DNA of 64,000 nt, taken from NCBI GenBank assembly GCA_020638195.1, contig JACKJC010000003.1, positions 62,001-126,000 on the forward strand, given 5' to 3'. This DNA comes from Methylobacteriaceae bacterium. GTDB taxonomy: Bacteria > Pseudomonadota > Alphaproteobacteria > Rhizobiales > Beijerinckiaceae. The notes under the pieces were generated by a model. The model saw only the letters and a program-made list of their open reading frames with translations, ran no database searches and was not told the origin of the DNA. Positions within the stretch are counted from its first letter, which is position 1; every line of letters begins with the position of its first letter. The position numbers and the translations under genes were made by a program. Of this stretch, positions 1 through 8,853 are shown piece after piece.

Positions 1-1
1 A

Positions 2-94
2 GCTTGCAGGAGCCTCCGCATGGCTGATATTTACCGCGTCTTTCCGGCCGCTCTGGCCGCAGCGTCGACCAATCCGGGATATGTGGCCGCATGA
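2..94 (+). CDS. C-terminal end of an unidentified upstream gene (partial)
   Basis: Frame 2 is open from the window edge to a TGA at 92-94, encoding about 30 residues that end in GYVAA. The stop overlaps the ATG of the aminotransferase at 91 (ATGA). This is the same coupling seen between later genes of the operon, so the frame is probably the tail of the preceding operon gene. Too little is visible to name a family. Confidence 0.5.
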   Translation, partial: ACRSLRMADIYRVFPAALAAASTNPGYVAA

Positions 95-1233
95 TCGTTT
101 CGCCCGAACGCATTCCGGTCGCCGGACCCTCGATCACCGACCGCGAGCCGGAACTCGCCGCGGAAGCCGCGCGCACTGCGTGGTACGGCAATCACTATGC
201 CTACAACGCGCGGTTCGAACAGATGCTGACCGATTACGTCGGCGTCGCCCATGCCGTCAGCCTGCCGCATTGCACCTCCGGCCTTCACCTGGCGCTCGCC
301 GCGCTCGGCGTGGGGCCGGGCGACGAGGTGATCGTGCCCAACGTGACCTGGATCGCTTCGGTGGCGCCTATCGTCTATGTCGGTGCGGAGCCCGTGCTGG
401 TCGACATCCGCGCCGACACCTGGTGCATCGACCCGGATGCGGTTGAGGCCGCGATCGGGCCGAAGACGAAGGCGATCATCGGCGTCGATCTCTACGGCTC
501 CATGTGCGACTGGGATCAACTGCAGGCGGTCGCGGACCGGCACGGTTTGCACCTGATCGAGGATTCTGCCGAGGCGCTCGGCTCGTCGCTCAATGGCCGC
601 AAGGCCGGCGCCTTCGGGCGCGTCTCCGCCTTCAGCTTCCACGGCAGCAAGACGGTGGCGACGGGCGAAGGCGGGATGCTGGCGACCAACGACACGGGAC
701 TATTCGACCGCGTGCTGTTCCTGCGTGACCATGGCCGTGCGCCGGGCGACCGCTTCTTCCAGAATTCCGAGATCGCGTTCAAGTACCGGATGAGCGCCGT
801 ACAGGCCGCGCTGGGAGTCGCACAGATGGAGCGCATTGATGAACTCATCGCACACAAGCGCGCGATCTTCCGCTGGTACCAGCAGCGACTGTCCGGCCTG
901 CAGGGCGTGGCGCTGAACGCCGAGCCCAACGGCGTCGTCAACAGCTACTGGATGGTGACGATCGTTCCCGACGCATCCTTCGGGCTCGACAAGTTCCAGA
1001 TCATGGAAGGGCTGAACAAGCGGAACATCGATTCCCGCCCGTTCTTCTCGCGCCTGTCTGATCTGCAGGCGTTCGACGACCGTCCCGTGTCGAAGCGCTT
1101 CGTGCGGCCGGACGAGCGCGGCGCGGCGATCGCGCGCGGCGGGGTGAACCTGCCGTCCGGCTACAACATGGACGAGGCGAAAGTCGACATCGTCGCCGCC
1201 GCCGTGAAGGAAATTTTCGGCGCGCGCGCCTGA
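91..1233 (+). CDS. DegT/DnrJ/EryC1/StrS-family PLP-dependent sugar aminotransferase
   Basis: A 380-residue protein of the fold-type I family that aminates keto-sugar nucleotides for surface glycans or glycosylated natural products. The sequence SFHGSKT carries the expected PLP lysine at about residue 187, and the usual features precede it (HCTSGLHLAL for phosphate binding, then VDLYG and EDSAEALG). The length is normal for the family. The ATG overlaps the upstream stop. The following genes (acetyltransferase, WbqC, methyltransferase) fit synthesis of a modified amino sugar. The exact sugar substrate cannot be read from sequence. Confidence 0.92.
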   Translation: MIVSPERIPVAGPSITDREPELAAEAARTAWYGNHYAYNARFEQMLTDYVGVAHAVSLPHCTSGLHLALAALGVGPGDEVIVPNVTWIASVAPIVYVGAEPVLVDIRADTWCIDPDAVEAAIGPKTKAIIGVDLYGSMCDWDQLQAVADRHGLHLIEDSAEALGSSLNGRKAGAFGRVSAFSFHGSKTVATGEGGMLATNDTGLFDRVLFLRDHGRAPGDRFFQNSEIAFKYRMSAVQAALGVAQMERIDELIAHKRAIFRWYQQRLSGLQGVALNAEPNGVVNSYWMVTIVPDASFGLDKFQIMEGLNKRNIDSRPFFSRLSDLQAFDDRPVSKRFVRPDERGAAIARGGVNLPSGYNMDEAKVDIVAAAVKEIFGARA

Positions 1234-1261
1234 CGCGCGCCCCGCACCATCAGGAGCTGAC

Positions 1262-2017
1262 ATGACCGTGAAGGACGACCGCGCCGAATTCAAAGCCGAA
1301 ACCAGACGCCACTCACTCGCCATGGGCCAGGACGTCACGCTGTTCGAAGAGGCGCGCGACATGACGGTGAAAGCCGGCCAGCACCGGTATGCCTATCTAT
1401 GGACCTGGATGGGCGTACCGATCATCCAAATGCCTTCCGACATTGTTGTGACACAGGAGATCATCTGGCGGACAAGGCCAGACGTCATCATCGAAACAGG
1501 CGTAGCTCGCGGCGGCTCGCTCGTCTTCTCCGCCTCGATGCTGGCGATGATCGGTAGCGCAGGTAAGGTCATCGGCGTGGACATCGATATACGAGCGCAC
1601 AATCGGGACACGATCGAAAAGCATCCAATGGCGTCGCGCATTACACTCATCCAAGGCTCTTCGGTCGCTCCCGAGACGGTGCAGCGCGTGAAGGATGAAA
1701 TTCCAAAGTACGCCAAGGTCATGATCGTTCTCGATTCCGATCATTCCCGGGACCACGTGCTCAACGAGTTGCGCGCATACGGTCCGCTCGTCACAAAGGG
1801 CCAGTACCTGATTGTGGCCGATACGCTGCTCGGTCGGCTGCGTCCCGATCAGACGCCCAAGAACCAGGCGAGCGTTTGGCTGCCCGGCAACGAGCCGTTG
1901 GCCGGTCTCGACGCCTATCTCAAGGAGACGGATCGCTTCGAACCGGACGACGAGATTAATGGCAAGATGATCGTATCGAGTTCGCCGGGCGGCTATCTCA
2001 AATGCGTTCGGGAATGA
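1262..2017 (+). CDS. CmcI-like (cephalosporin hydroxylase family) protein, probable methyltransferase or hydroxylase
   Basis: 251 residues resembling the CmcI/rhamnosyl O-methyltransferase family, which has a Rossmann SAM-binding fold. Visible features are IIETGVARGGS (glycine-rich SAM loop, about residues 75-85), KVIGVDIDIR (acidic end of beta-2) and MIVLDSDHSRDH, a metal-binding-like DSDH motif. Members often sit in O-antigen and glycolipid loci and methylate sugars, so O-methylation of the glycan made here is the likeliest role (inference). The ATG follows CAGGAGCTGAC, a good ribosome site. The gene is ATGA-coupled to the next one. Confidence 0.8.
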   Translation: MTVKDDRAEFKAETRRHSLAMGQDVTLFEEARDMTVKAGQHRYAYLWTWMGVPIIQMPSDIVVTQEIIWRTRPDVIIETGVARGGSLVFSASMLAMIGSAGKVIGVDIDIRAHNRDTIEKHPMASRITLIQGSSVAPETVQRVKDEIPKYAKVMIVLDSDHSRDHVLNELRAYGPLVTKGQYLIVADTLLGRLRPDQTPKNQASVWLPGNEPLAGLDAYLKETDRFEPDDEINGKMIVSSSPGGYLKCVRE

Positions 2018-2526
2018 GGGGACGGGTCAAGCTCAGGCCGGTGGTCGTCGAAGACCATGCAACGCTCGCCGCATTGCGCGCCGACGTAGAATTGCAGCAC
2101 CTGCTGCTCGCAAATCCACCGCCTGGCGGCGACTACGATGTCGCCGCATGGATCGTGCGTCGACAAGCCGACGGGGCTATCTGGGCAATTGCCGATCTCG
2201 CGGATGACGCCTGCCTCGGCTACGTGCAGATCGCCGCAATTCATCGCAGGAACCGCCACGCCCATTTCGGCATCGCGCTCGCGCCGGGCTGGCGAGGCCT
2301 TGGCGTCGGTGAAGCTGCCACAATCGCGCTGCTGTCCGAGGCGCGGGCGCTCGGTCTCTTCAAGCTGCTGCTCGAGGCGCGCGTCGATAACCATGGCGCA
2401 ATCGCCCTCTACGAAAAGCTCGGATTCAGGCGCGTCGGAACGTTGCAGCACCATTACGACGACGGCGGACGCCGGCACGATGTCCTGGTCATGGAACGCG
2501 AGATTCCCGAGGAGCCGGCCGCATGA
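2014..2526 (+). CDS. GNAT-family N-acetyltransferase
   Basis: About 170 residues with the GNAT pattern: an N-terminal KLRPV strand, the acetyl-CoA loop in APGWRGLGVGEAA (Q/RxxGxG/A type), and the C-terminal ALYEKLGFRRVG signature. The start at 2014 overlaps the previous stop (ATGA); an ATG at 2002 would add only four residues. In a sugar-modification operon, with an aminotransferase four genes upstream, it may acetylate the amino sugar, as PseH-type enzymes do (inference). The stop is again ATGA-coupled to the WbqC-like gene. Confidence 0.85.
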   Translation: MRGRVKLRPVVVEDHATLAALRADVELQHLLLANPPPGGDYDVAAWIVRRQADGAIWAIADLADDACLGYVQIAAIHRRNRHAHFGIALAPGWRGLGVGEAATIALLSEARALGLFKLLLEARVDNHGAIALYEKLGFRRVGTLQHHYDDGGRRHDVLVMEREIPEEPAA

Positions 2527-3263
2527 CAACGGTCGCGATATCACAGCCGATGTACTTCCCGTGGGCGGGCTTCATGGAAATGATGAAGCTGGCCGACGTC
2601 TTCGTCTGGTTGGACGACGTGCAGTTTTCCAAGGGGTCCTTCACCAATCGTATTCAGGTGAAGACGCAAACCGGGGTAAAATGGATGACCATCCCCCTGC
2701 AAGGCAAGGGGACCAATACGCCGATCCGTGATCTCGTCGGCGCCGGAGACGACTGGCGGCGCTCGCACCGCGCGATGCTGACGCACGCCCTCGCCGCCGC
2801 ACCCTGTCTCGCGAAGGCGCTGGAGGTTTTCGACGATGCCCTCGCGCCATCGGGGCTCTCGGAGGTCCTGATCCGATCCTGCGAGGCCCAAGCGCGGTTG
2901 ATGGCGGCAATGCCCGGAAAGATCGTTCGCATCGGCGAACTGGACATCGGAGGCGTATCTTGGCCCCGGGTGATCGAGATCGTCAAGGCCGTCGGCGGCT
3001 CCCGCTACATTTCCGGCGCGGGAGGGGCCAACTACCTCGACCACGCCGCGTTTGACCGGCAGGGGTTGAGCGTCGAGTACATGGCCTATAATCCTCTGCC
3101 GTGGCCGCAGCAGCACGGCGAATTCACGCCTTATGTGACCGGGCTGGATCTGATCGCGGCCTGCGGAGCCGGCTCTGCCGACCACCTGCGTCCGGTTACC
3201 ATCCCGTGGCGCGAGAGGCTGGCCCAACCCAGGGTAGCCGACGAAGGAGCGAACCATGAATGA
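2523..3263 (+). CDS. WbqC-like family protein
   Basis: 246 residues with the start typical of the WbqC family (AISQPMYFPWAGFMEM), the segment DDVQFSKGSFTNR, and the conserved tail region YNPLPWPQQHGEF. WbqC-like proteins are common in O-antigen and capsule loci. Their reaction is poorly established; a thioester or amide-transfer role in sugar N-acylation has been suggested. The ATG overlaps the preceding stop, and the last 8 bases overlap the next gene. Confidence 0.85.
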   Translation: MTTVAISQPMYFPWAGFMEMMKLADVFVWLDDVQFSKGSFTNRIQVKTQTGVKWMTIPLQGKGTNTPIRDLVGAGDDWRRSHRAMLTHALAAAPCLAKALEVFDDALAPSGLSEVLIRSCEAQARLMAAMPGKIVRIGELDIGGVSWPRVIEIVKAVGGSRYISGAGGANYLDHAAFDRQGLSVEYMAYNPLPWPQQHGEFTPYVTGLDLIAACGAGSADHLRPVTIPWRERLAQPRVADEGANHE

Positions 3264-4083
3264 CTCGATGGTCGAGCAGTTTCGCCGGGACGGCTACATT
3301 GCCATACTTGGATTTTACGATCCGCAGGACATCGCGGACATCCAGGCCGGCGTGCAGCGCATCGTCCGGCTGCTCGCCCGCAAGTACGGAGTCGACGCCA
3401 ATACAGAGACGCCGGAAGCCGCTATGACCTCTGGATATCTCGCCCTAATCGCCAAGAACAGGGCTTGGGGCGGCGAGGTCTATGACGCCGTCAAGCAGAT
3501 CCCCAGCTTCATGGCGCTAGCCGCCTCGCGTCGCAACGTGGAATTGTTCGAGACCTTGCGTCCGGGCTCTGCGGCGGGCGTGGCGGCAGGCGGCTACGGC
3601 ATTCGGATCGACAATCCGCGCGAGGAGAAATTCCGCGCGCCGTGGCACCAGGAGTTCCCCGCACAGCTGCGCAGCATCGACGGGCTTGTCTACTGGTCGC
3701 CGCTGATTCAGGTCACGCCCGAAATGGGGCCTGTCGAGATTGCGGAGGGGTCGCATGTCGAGGGTCCCGTCCCAGTCTATGATGACGACGGCGGCATCGG
3801 CAAGAGCGGCGCATATAGCTTGCGGCTCGATCGAGAGCAGGAGCGCCTCGCTCAGTACAAGAAGATCGCGCCTCTCTCGAAGCCTGGCGACCTGCTGATC
3901 ATGGATTTCCTCACACTGCATCAGTCGGGGCTGAATGTCTCGGATCGCCCGCGCTGGTCCATGCAGTTTCGCTATTTCAACTTCAATGATCCCGTAGGCC
4001 TCGATATTTCGTGGAAGGGGTCATACGCGGCAGGAGTCAAATTTTCTGACCTGTTGCCGAACCTCCGCACGTCGCATAGCTAG
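3256..4083 (+). CDS. Phytanoyl-CoA dioxygenase (PhyH)-family protein
   Basis: 275 residues. The first 25 residues (FRRDGYIAILGFYDP) match the PhyH start. A probable Fe(II) facial triad is WHQEF (H and E, about residues 134-136) with a distal His in TLHQSGLN, followed by an Arg (RPRW) that could bind 2-oxoglutarate. HxE replaces the common HxD, which is tolerated in some members. It probably hydroxylates a small molecule or sugar-linked substrate. The ribosome site GAAGGAGCGAACC precedes the ATG, which lies 8 bases inside the WbqC gene. Confidence 0.8.
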   Translation: MNDSMVEQFRRDGYIAILGFYDPQDIADIQAGVQRIVRLLARKYGVDANTETPEAAMTSGYLALIAKNRAWGGEVYDAVKQIPSFMALAASRRNVELFETLRPGSAAGVAAGGYGIRIDNPREEKFRAPWHQEFPAQLRSIDGLVYWSPLIQVTPEMGPVEIAEGSHVEGPVPVYDDDGGIGKSGAYSLRLDREQERLAQYKKIAPLSKPGDLLIMDFLTLHQSGLNVSDRPRWSMQFRYFNFNDPVGLDISWKGSYAAGVKFSDLLPNLRTSHS

Positions 4084-4154
4084 ACGCTATCGCTGTGCAT
4101 TTCGCGATCATCGTCGCGCCGCTCTGACATGGCGCGGAGAGCCGGAGTGTATTG

Positions 4155-5291
4155 ATGAAATGCCGGATTTGTGCGGCGCAGCTCGGTGAGCCCGACTATG
4201 CGGCCGAGGCGCCCGCCCTGACCGACAGCGGTCGCCTGCTCGACATGCGGACGGAAGTCTATGTCTGCGAGGCCTGCGGACTCGCACAGTCGCCTGATAT
4301 TCCCAATGTGACGCATTTCTACGCGCACGAATACAAGATTTCCCTGCAGGCGGCCGATCACGACCAACTCGTCAGTCTTTCCGACGGACGGTCAATGTTC
4401 AGGACCGACCTTCAGGCGGAGCTCGTCCTGGGATTGGCCGCACCGCCGCGAGGTGCCGCGGTGCTGGATTTTGGCTGCGGGAAGGCGGCGACGCTGCGCA
4501 AGATGACCGACGCGCGCCCGGACTTGCGCCCTCACGTGTTCGACGTATCAGACGACTATCGTGCCAGCTGGGCTGAATGGGTGGCGGCGGGCCAATGCGC
4601 AACCCATGTCGTGCCGGACGCTTGGCGCGCGAACTTCGATCTCGTCATGTGCCATTTTGTTCTCGAACATGTCGTGGACGTGCCGGCTGTCCTCGCTAAT
4701 CTGCGCATGCTTCTGGCTCCGCGCGGCGTTCTGTTCCTGTCGGTTCCCAACGCGCTGGCCAATCCAGGAGACCTGCTCGTCGCCGACCACCTCAGCCATT
4801 TCACGCGGGGCTCTCTCGCAAATGCGCTTGCAAGCGCCGGCCTTGAGGTCGCCGATATCAATTCTGCCTCGTTTCCGGGCGCGCTCCTGTCGGTCTGCCG
4901 TGCGAGAGGCGCGACGCGCGATCATGCGGCGATTGTTCTGGACCCGGAGGCACCGGCCCTGCGACAAGCCGCATCGGGGTGGGCCACCATCGAATCCAGG
5001 GTCCGGGAAGCGGCCCGCGTCAACCGGGGCGCTCCGGCCGCCATTTACGGCGCGGGCTTTTATGGAAGCGTCATCCGGACCCTTCTCGGGCCGCAGGTCG
5101 GCCTTTGCTGTTTCATCGACGCAAATCCGCACCTGCAGGGCTCGACCCACATGGGACTGCCGGTCGTGGCGCCTGCCGATACGCCTTCCGGCATCCGTCT
5201 TGTTTACGCCGGGCTCAATCCGCTGAAGGCACGGGCGATCCTCGAAGATCAACCACATATGAAGGGCAGGACGATCGTCTGGCTGCAATAG
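4155..5291 (+). CDS. SAM-dependent C-methyltransferase with N-terminal zinc-binding domain
   Basis: 378 residues in three parts. The N-terminal cysteine pairs CRIC and CEAC (residues 3-6 and about 40-43) form the Methyltransf_13-type zinc domain. The central class I SAM domain has LDFGCGKAA and FDLVMCHFVLEHV. The C-terminal domain has AIYGAGFYGS. This is the architecture of sugar C-methyltransferases such as TylC3 and NovU relatives, which act on NDP-4-keto sugars. The ATG at 4155 is preferred to the TTG just before it. It is the last gene of the rightward glycan operon and converges with the GT2 gene. Confidence 0.85.
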   Translation: MKCRICAAQLGEPDYAAEAPALTDSGRLLDMRTEVYVCEACGLAQSPDIPNVTHFYAHEYKISLQAADHDQLVSLSDGRSMFRTDLQAELVLGLAAPPRGAAVLDFGCGKAATLRKMTDARPDLRPHVFDVSDDYRASWAEWVAAGQCATHVVPDAWRANFDLVMCHFVLEHVVDVPAVLANLRMLLAPRGVLFLSVPNALANPGDLLVADHLSHFTRGSLANALASAGLEVADINSASFPGALLSVCRARGATRDHAAIVLDPEAPALRQAASGWATIESRVREAARVNRGAPAAIYGAGFYGSVIRTLLGPQVGLCCFIDANPHLQGSTHMGLPVVAPADTPSGIRLVYAGLNPLKARAILEDQPHMKGRTIVWLQ

Positions 5292-5320
5292 CCTGTTGGC
5301 CGTCCGGCATTCGTCGCGCC

Positions 5321-6544
5321 TCAACGGCCGATGATCCGCGAAAGCGTGCGCACAAGCCCAGGCCGCGCCTCTGCCTTCAATCCCTCGATCGCGGCGGCCG
5401 GCACAGCGAACCGCGCATATTCGCGTGTCATATCGGCGATGTCCTGAACATGCGGCCCCAGAGTGTAGCGCAGGAACACCGATTGGTGGGGGCCGACGAA
5501 GTAGAAGAACGAGGTGACGTCGGACGCGCCCGGCTGCGCCGGCGGGAGCTTTACCCGATCCGGGTTGACGCCGTTCTTCCGGGCGATTTCGGTAAGAAGG
5601 CCCTGGAGTTCTCCGCGCCGCGACGCAAAACGTGGCGCAGCAGTGGCGAACCACCTGAGCCATCCCTCGATATCGGGCTTGATCGTATCGCCGGGAAAAT
5701 GCGTATCGCGAAAGCGCAGCAACTCATTGGCGATCGCGACCTCTACCAGAGGATAAGAGTTTGACAGTCGCGGATCCAGCGCTTCAGGCGCCGCCTCCTC
5801 CGCCTTGAATTGCTCCAGCGGTCCGGCGTGCAGATCCGGGAAAAGTGCCGATGTGCCGGTGCTGTGCCGGGAAATGCCGAGAACGCTGACCGGTCGATAG
5901 GAGAAGACGTAGTTGTCGACGTGCCAGGCGTTGACGAGGCCGGAGGCGATGTCAGGCGATTTCGACAGGAAGTAGCGGCCGTATTTCGTCCTGATGCGGT
6001 CGATCAGCGGACGCGGGACGAAGGAATAGTAGAGCGACGGCAGTTCGCTGAAATTCGCCTGGTCCTTGTAAGTGTAGAGCTTGCGCAGGAAGTCGCGCGA
6101 ATTTCTGAGTTCGAGATGCCGTCCGAGGTGGACGTTCGCCTGGTTCCTGAATTCGGGAATGTAGAAATCCGGCCAGTAATAGACCGAGATGCGCCAGGTC
6201 AGGATCTTGTCGGGCCAGACCGCATGCACCTTTTCCGCGACCTCCAGCGCATCGGGCAGGGGGCCGTCGTCGTCGCCGAGGATCGTCACATAGTCGCCGC
6301 GCGCCTGCGCGAGACCCATCTCCCAGTTGTCGATCATCGGTAGGCGTTCTGGCGCGCGGACATGACGGATGCGTGGGTCGTTGAAGGAGTCGATGACGTC
6401 CTTCGTCGCCGACGAACTGGCGTTATCCATCACTACGAGTTCGAGATTGTCGCGCGTCTGCGCCAGGACGGCGCGCATGGCGGCGCCCAGCACGTCGTGA
6501 CGTTCACGCGTCGGAATGACAAACGAATAAAGCACTGATTTCAC
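5321..6544 (-). CDS. Glycosyltransferase family 2
   Basis: 407 residues starting with the GT2 pattern YSFVIPTRERHDVL and ELVVMDNASS. The DXD-like site is ILGDDDGPLPDAL near residue 95, and no transmembrane segment is obvious. It probably adds a sugar to a surface glycan on the cytoplasmic side. The start is a GTG (6542-6544) without a strong ribosome site, so it is uncertain by a few codons. It faces the glycan-modification operon and likely belongs to the same functional locus. Confidence 0.88.
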   Translation of the reverse strand: MKSVLYSFVIPTRERHDVLGAAMRAVLAQTRDNLELVVMDNASSSATKDVIDSFNDPRIRHVRAPERLPMIDNWEMGLAQARGDYVTILGDDDGPLPDALEVAEKVHAVWPDKILTWRISVYYWPDFYIPEFRNQANVHLGRHLELRNSRDFLRKLYTYKDQANFSELPSLYYSFVPRPLIDRIRTKYGRYFLSKSPDIASGLVNAWHVDNYVFSYRPVSVLGISRHSTGTSALFPDLHAGPLEQFKAEEAAPEALDPRLSNSYPLVEVAIANELLRFRDTHFPGDTIKPDIEGWLRWFATAAPRFASRRGELQGLLTEIARKNGVNPDRVKLPPAQPGASDVTSFFYFVGPHQSVFLRYTLGPHVQDIADMTREYARFAVPAAAIEGLKAEARPGLVRTLSRIIGR

Positions 6545-6648
6545 TCATATCATGCAAGGCGATCGGGCAACCTTTTAATCGGGATTGTCGAGCCGCGCCA
6601 GCCAGTCCGGCGCCGAGCGACGGCATCGACGGCGGGCGTCGCCGCATC

Positions 6649-7428
6649 TCAGGCGGCGTGGCGCTCCCGTCGCCGTCGGTCGGCGGCCGCGCCAAAGGCC
6701 GAGAACAGGGCGCCGTTGATCCGATTGTTGAGCGTGTCATATTCGGCGTGCCACTGCACGCCGACAGCGAAGGCGGCGGCGCCCTTCACGCTGATCGCCT
6801 CGATCGTTCCGTCTTCGGCAACACCCTCGATGGCGATCCGTTCTCCAGGCTTCAGAATGCACTGGCCATGCAGCGAATTGACCCGAATCGTGGCCGCGCC
6901 GAGAATGCGTTCCAGAACGCCGCCCGTCGTCAATGCCACATCATGGCGCTCGGCGAAGACGACCGCGGGATCGGGATGGAAATCGCCGGTTTCGGTGCGC
7001 GGCGCCCGGTGATTCATGCGGCCGGGCAATTCGCCGACCTCCGGATGCAGGGAGCCGCCGAAGGCCACGTTCATCTCCTGTAATCCGCGACAAACGCCGA
7101 ACAGCGGGATGGCCAGATCCACGCACGCCCGGACCAGCGCGAGCGCGACGCTGTCGCGCCCATCGTCATAGGGCTCGTGCTTCGGGTTCGGTTCGACGCC
7201 GAAGCGCGAAGGATGAACATTGGCCCGGCCTCCGGCAAGCACCACGCCATCGACCAGATCGGCGATGCTCTCGATATCGACGGCGTCGCGCATCGCGGGA
7301 ATCAGGATCGGCGCGCATTGCGCCGTCTCGATGATCGCGCGCAGGTTTCGATCCCCGACCGCCTGGGCCTGCAAGCGCCCGTCCACGAGATATGAATTGC
7401 AGATCACTCCAATGATCGGTCGGCCCAT
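6649..7428 (-). CDS. Gamma-glutamyl-gamma-aminobutyrate hydrolase (peptidase C26) family protein
   Basis: About 259 residues of the class I glutamine amidotransferase fold used as a hydrolase (PuuD-like). The nucleophile lies in LFGVCRGLQEMN (Cys about 113) and the catalytic His/Glu in VGVQWHAEYD. WHAE replaces the usual WHPE. The ATG at 7428 follows GGAGA with 6 bases of spacing and is preferred to a TTG at 7455 and an ATG at 7434. Natural substrates are gamma-glutamyl amides from polyamine breakdown, but the sequence does not fix the substrate. Its upstream neighbour, the acyl-CoA dehydrogenase, is 180 bases away. Confidence 0.87.
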   Translation of the reverse strand: MGRPIIGVICNSYLVDGRLQAQAVGDRNLRAIIETAQCAPILIPAMRDAVDIESIADLVDGVVLAGGRANVHPSRFGVEPNPKHEPYDDGRDSVALALVRACVDLAIPLFGVCRGLQEMNVAFGGSLHPEVGELPGRMNHRAPRTETGDFHPDPAVVFAERHDVALTTGGVLERILGAATIRVNSLHGQCILKPGERIAIEGVAEDGTIEAISVKGAAAFAVGVQWHAEYDTLNNRINGALFSAFGAAADRRRRERHAA

Positions 7429-7608
7429 CGCCATTCTCCGGTCGAACGAGCCCAACGCCGTCCCGCTCGCGTTCCGTATAGATTAGCGACTATAGCGCAT
7501 CGATGGAAAATTCGCGGCCGTCCGGCTGCGCCCATGGCGCTTTGCGACGAACGCCATGCAGGGCTGGCCGGCGTGGGCGCGGGTCGATCGGCCGTCGCTC
7601 CGCGATTC

Positions 7609-8817
7609 TCACGCGCCGGCGTTCAGCGTTCGGCGCGCTATGTTGATTTGATGGATCTGGCTCGTGCCTTCGTACAGGCGGAACAGACGAACGTCGCGAT
7701 ACCAGCGCTCGATCGGCGCGTAATCGGCGACATAGCCGGCCCCGCCGAAAATCTGCACGCAGCGGTCGGCGACGCGTCCGCACATTTCCGTTGCGAAATA
7801 TTTGCACATGGAAGCTTCGAGCGTGACGTCCTCGCCCCGATCGCGGCGGCGCGCGGTCTCGAGGATCATGGAACGCGCGGCGAAAATCTCCGTCTGGCAA
7901 TCCGCGATCAGCGCCTGTACCAGCTGATGCTCGCAGATCGGCGCGCCGGATTGCACGCGTGTTCGCGCGTGATCGATCGCCAGCTCCAGCATGCGGATCG
8001 CGGGCCCGGTGGAGAGCGCGGCCAGATGAATGCGCTGCTTGTTGAGCGCCTTCATCACAGTTCGAAAGCCGACGCCAGGCTGGCCGCCGAGCAGGTTTTC
8101 CGCAGGCACGCGACAGCCGTCGAGAAAGATCGAGCCGACGGGCGAACCCGCCTGTCCCATCTTGCGATAGGGCTTTCCGGTCGTCAGCCCCGCCGCGCCG
8201 CGCTCGATAATGAAGGCGGACACGCCCTTGGCGCCCTTCGTTCCGGGTTCCGTGCGCGCGGTAATGGTGAAGAGATCGGCGATCGGCGCATTGGTGATGT
8301 AGCGCTTCTCGCCGTCGAGCACGTAGACATCGCCATCGCGCCGCGCGATCGTCTTGACGTTGGAGGCTTCCGAGCCCGCATCCGGTTCGGTGACGCCGAG
8401 ACACGACGTCCATTCGCCGCTCGCGAGGCGCGGCAGATAGCGCTCCTTCTGCGCCGCCGTGCCGTCGACGACGATTCCCTCGGCGCCGATGCCCGTATTT
8501 GTTCCAACGCGTGCGCGAAAGGCGACGGAACATTGCGAGAGTTCGAGCGCGGCGAGCACAAGCTCTTCCGTGGTCAGGCCGGCGCCGCCATATTCCTCCG
8601 GGATGCTCCAACCGAAAAAGCCGGCCTCGCGCATCGTCTGCACGAGATCATCAGGCACCTCATCGCGTTCCTCGACTTCCGCCTCGCGCGGGATCGCATT
8701 TTCGCGCACGAAGCGGCGGACATTGTCCAGGAAGCTGCCGAAGGCGGCCTCGTCCCTGATCATGGTTCTTATCTTTCGCTGCGTGCTGCGGTGAAGAGGG
8801 ACGAAGTCGCGCCGCAT
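7609..8817 (-). CDS. Acyl-CoA dehydrogenase
   Basis: FAD-dependent enzyme of up to 402 residues. It has the acyl-CoA dehydrogenase N-terminal helical domain (VRRFVRENAIP, EEYGGAGLTTEELV), the FAD/substrate strand region CLGVTEPDAGSEASN, and the C-terminal QIFGGAGYVADYAPIERWYRD with the CoA and FAD motif EGTSQIHQ. The ATG at 8817 has a GAGG ribosome site; an ATG at 8763 gives a start closer to the family average. It lies 37 bases downstream of the Zn alcohol dehydrogenase on the same strand and is probably cotranscribed, suggesting oxidation of an alcohol-derived acyl-CoA (inference). Confidence 0.93.
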   Translation of the reverse strand: MRRDFVPLHRSTQRKIRTMIRDEAAFGSFLDNVRRFVRENAIPREAEVEERDEVPDDLVQTMREAGFFGWSIPEEYGGAGLTTEELVLAALELSQCSVAFRARVGTNTGIGAEGIVVDGTAAQKERYLPRLASGEWTSCLGVTEPDAGSEASNVKTIARRDGDVYVLDGEKRYITNAPIADLFTITARTEPGTKGAKGVSAFIIERGAAGLTTGKPYRKMGQAGSPVGSIFLDGCRVPAENLLGGQPGVGFRTVMKALNKQRIHLAALSTGPAIRMLELAIDHARTRVQSGAPICEHQLVQALIADCQTEIFAARSMILETARRRDRGEDVTLEASMCKYFATEMCGRVADRCVQIFGGAGYVADYAPIERWYRDVRLFRLYEGTSQIHQINIARRTLNAGA

Positions 8818-8853
8818 GAATCCTCAGGGCGCGACCATGACAATCCGCATGCG

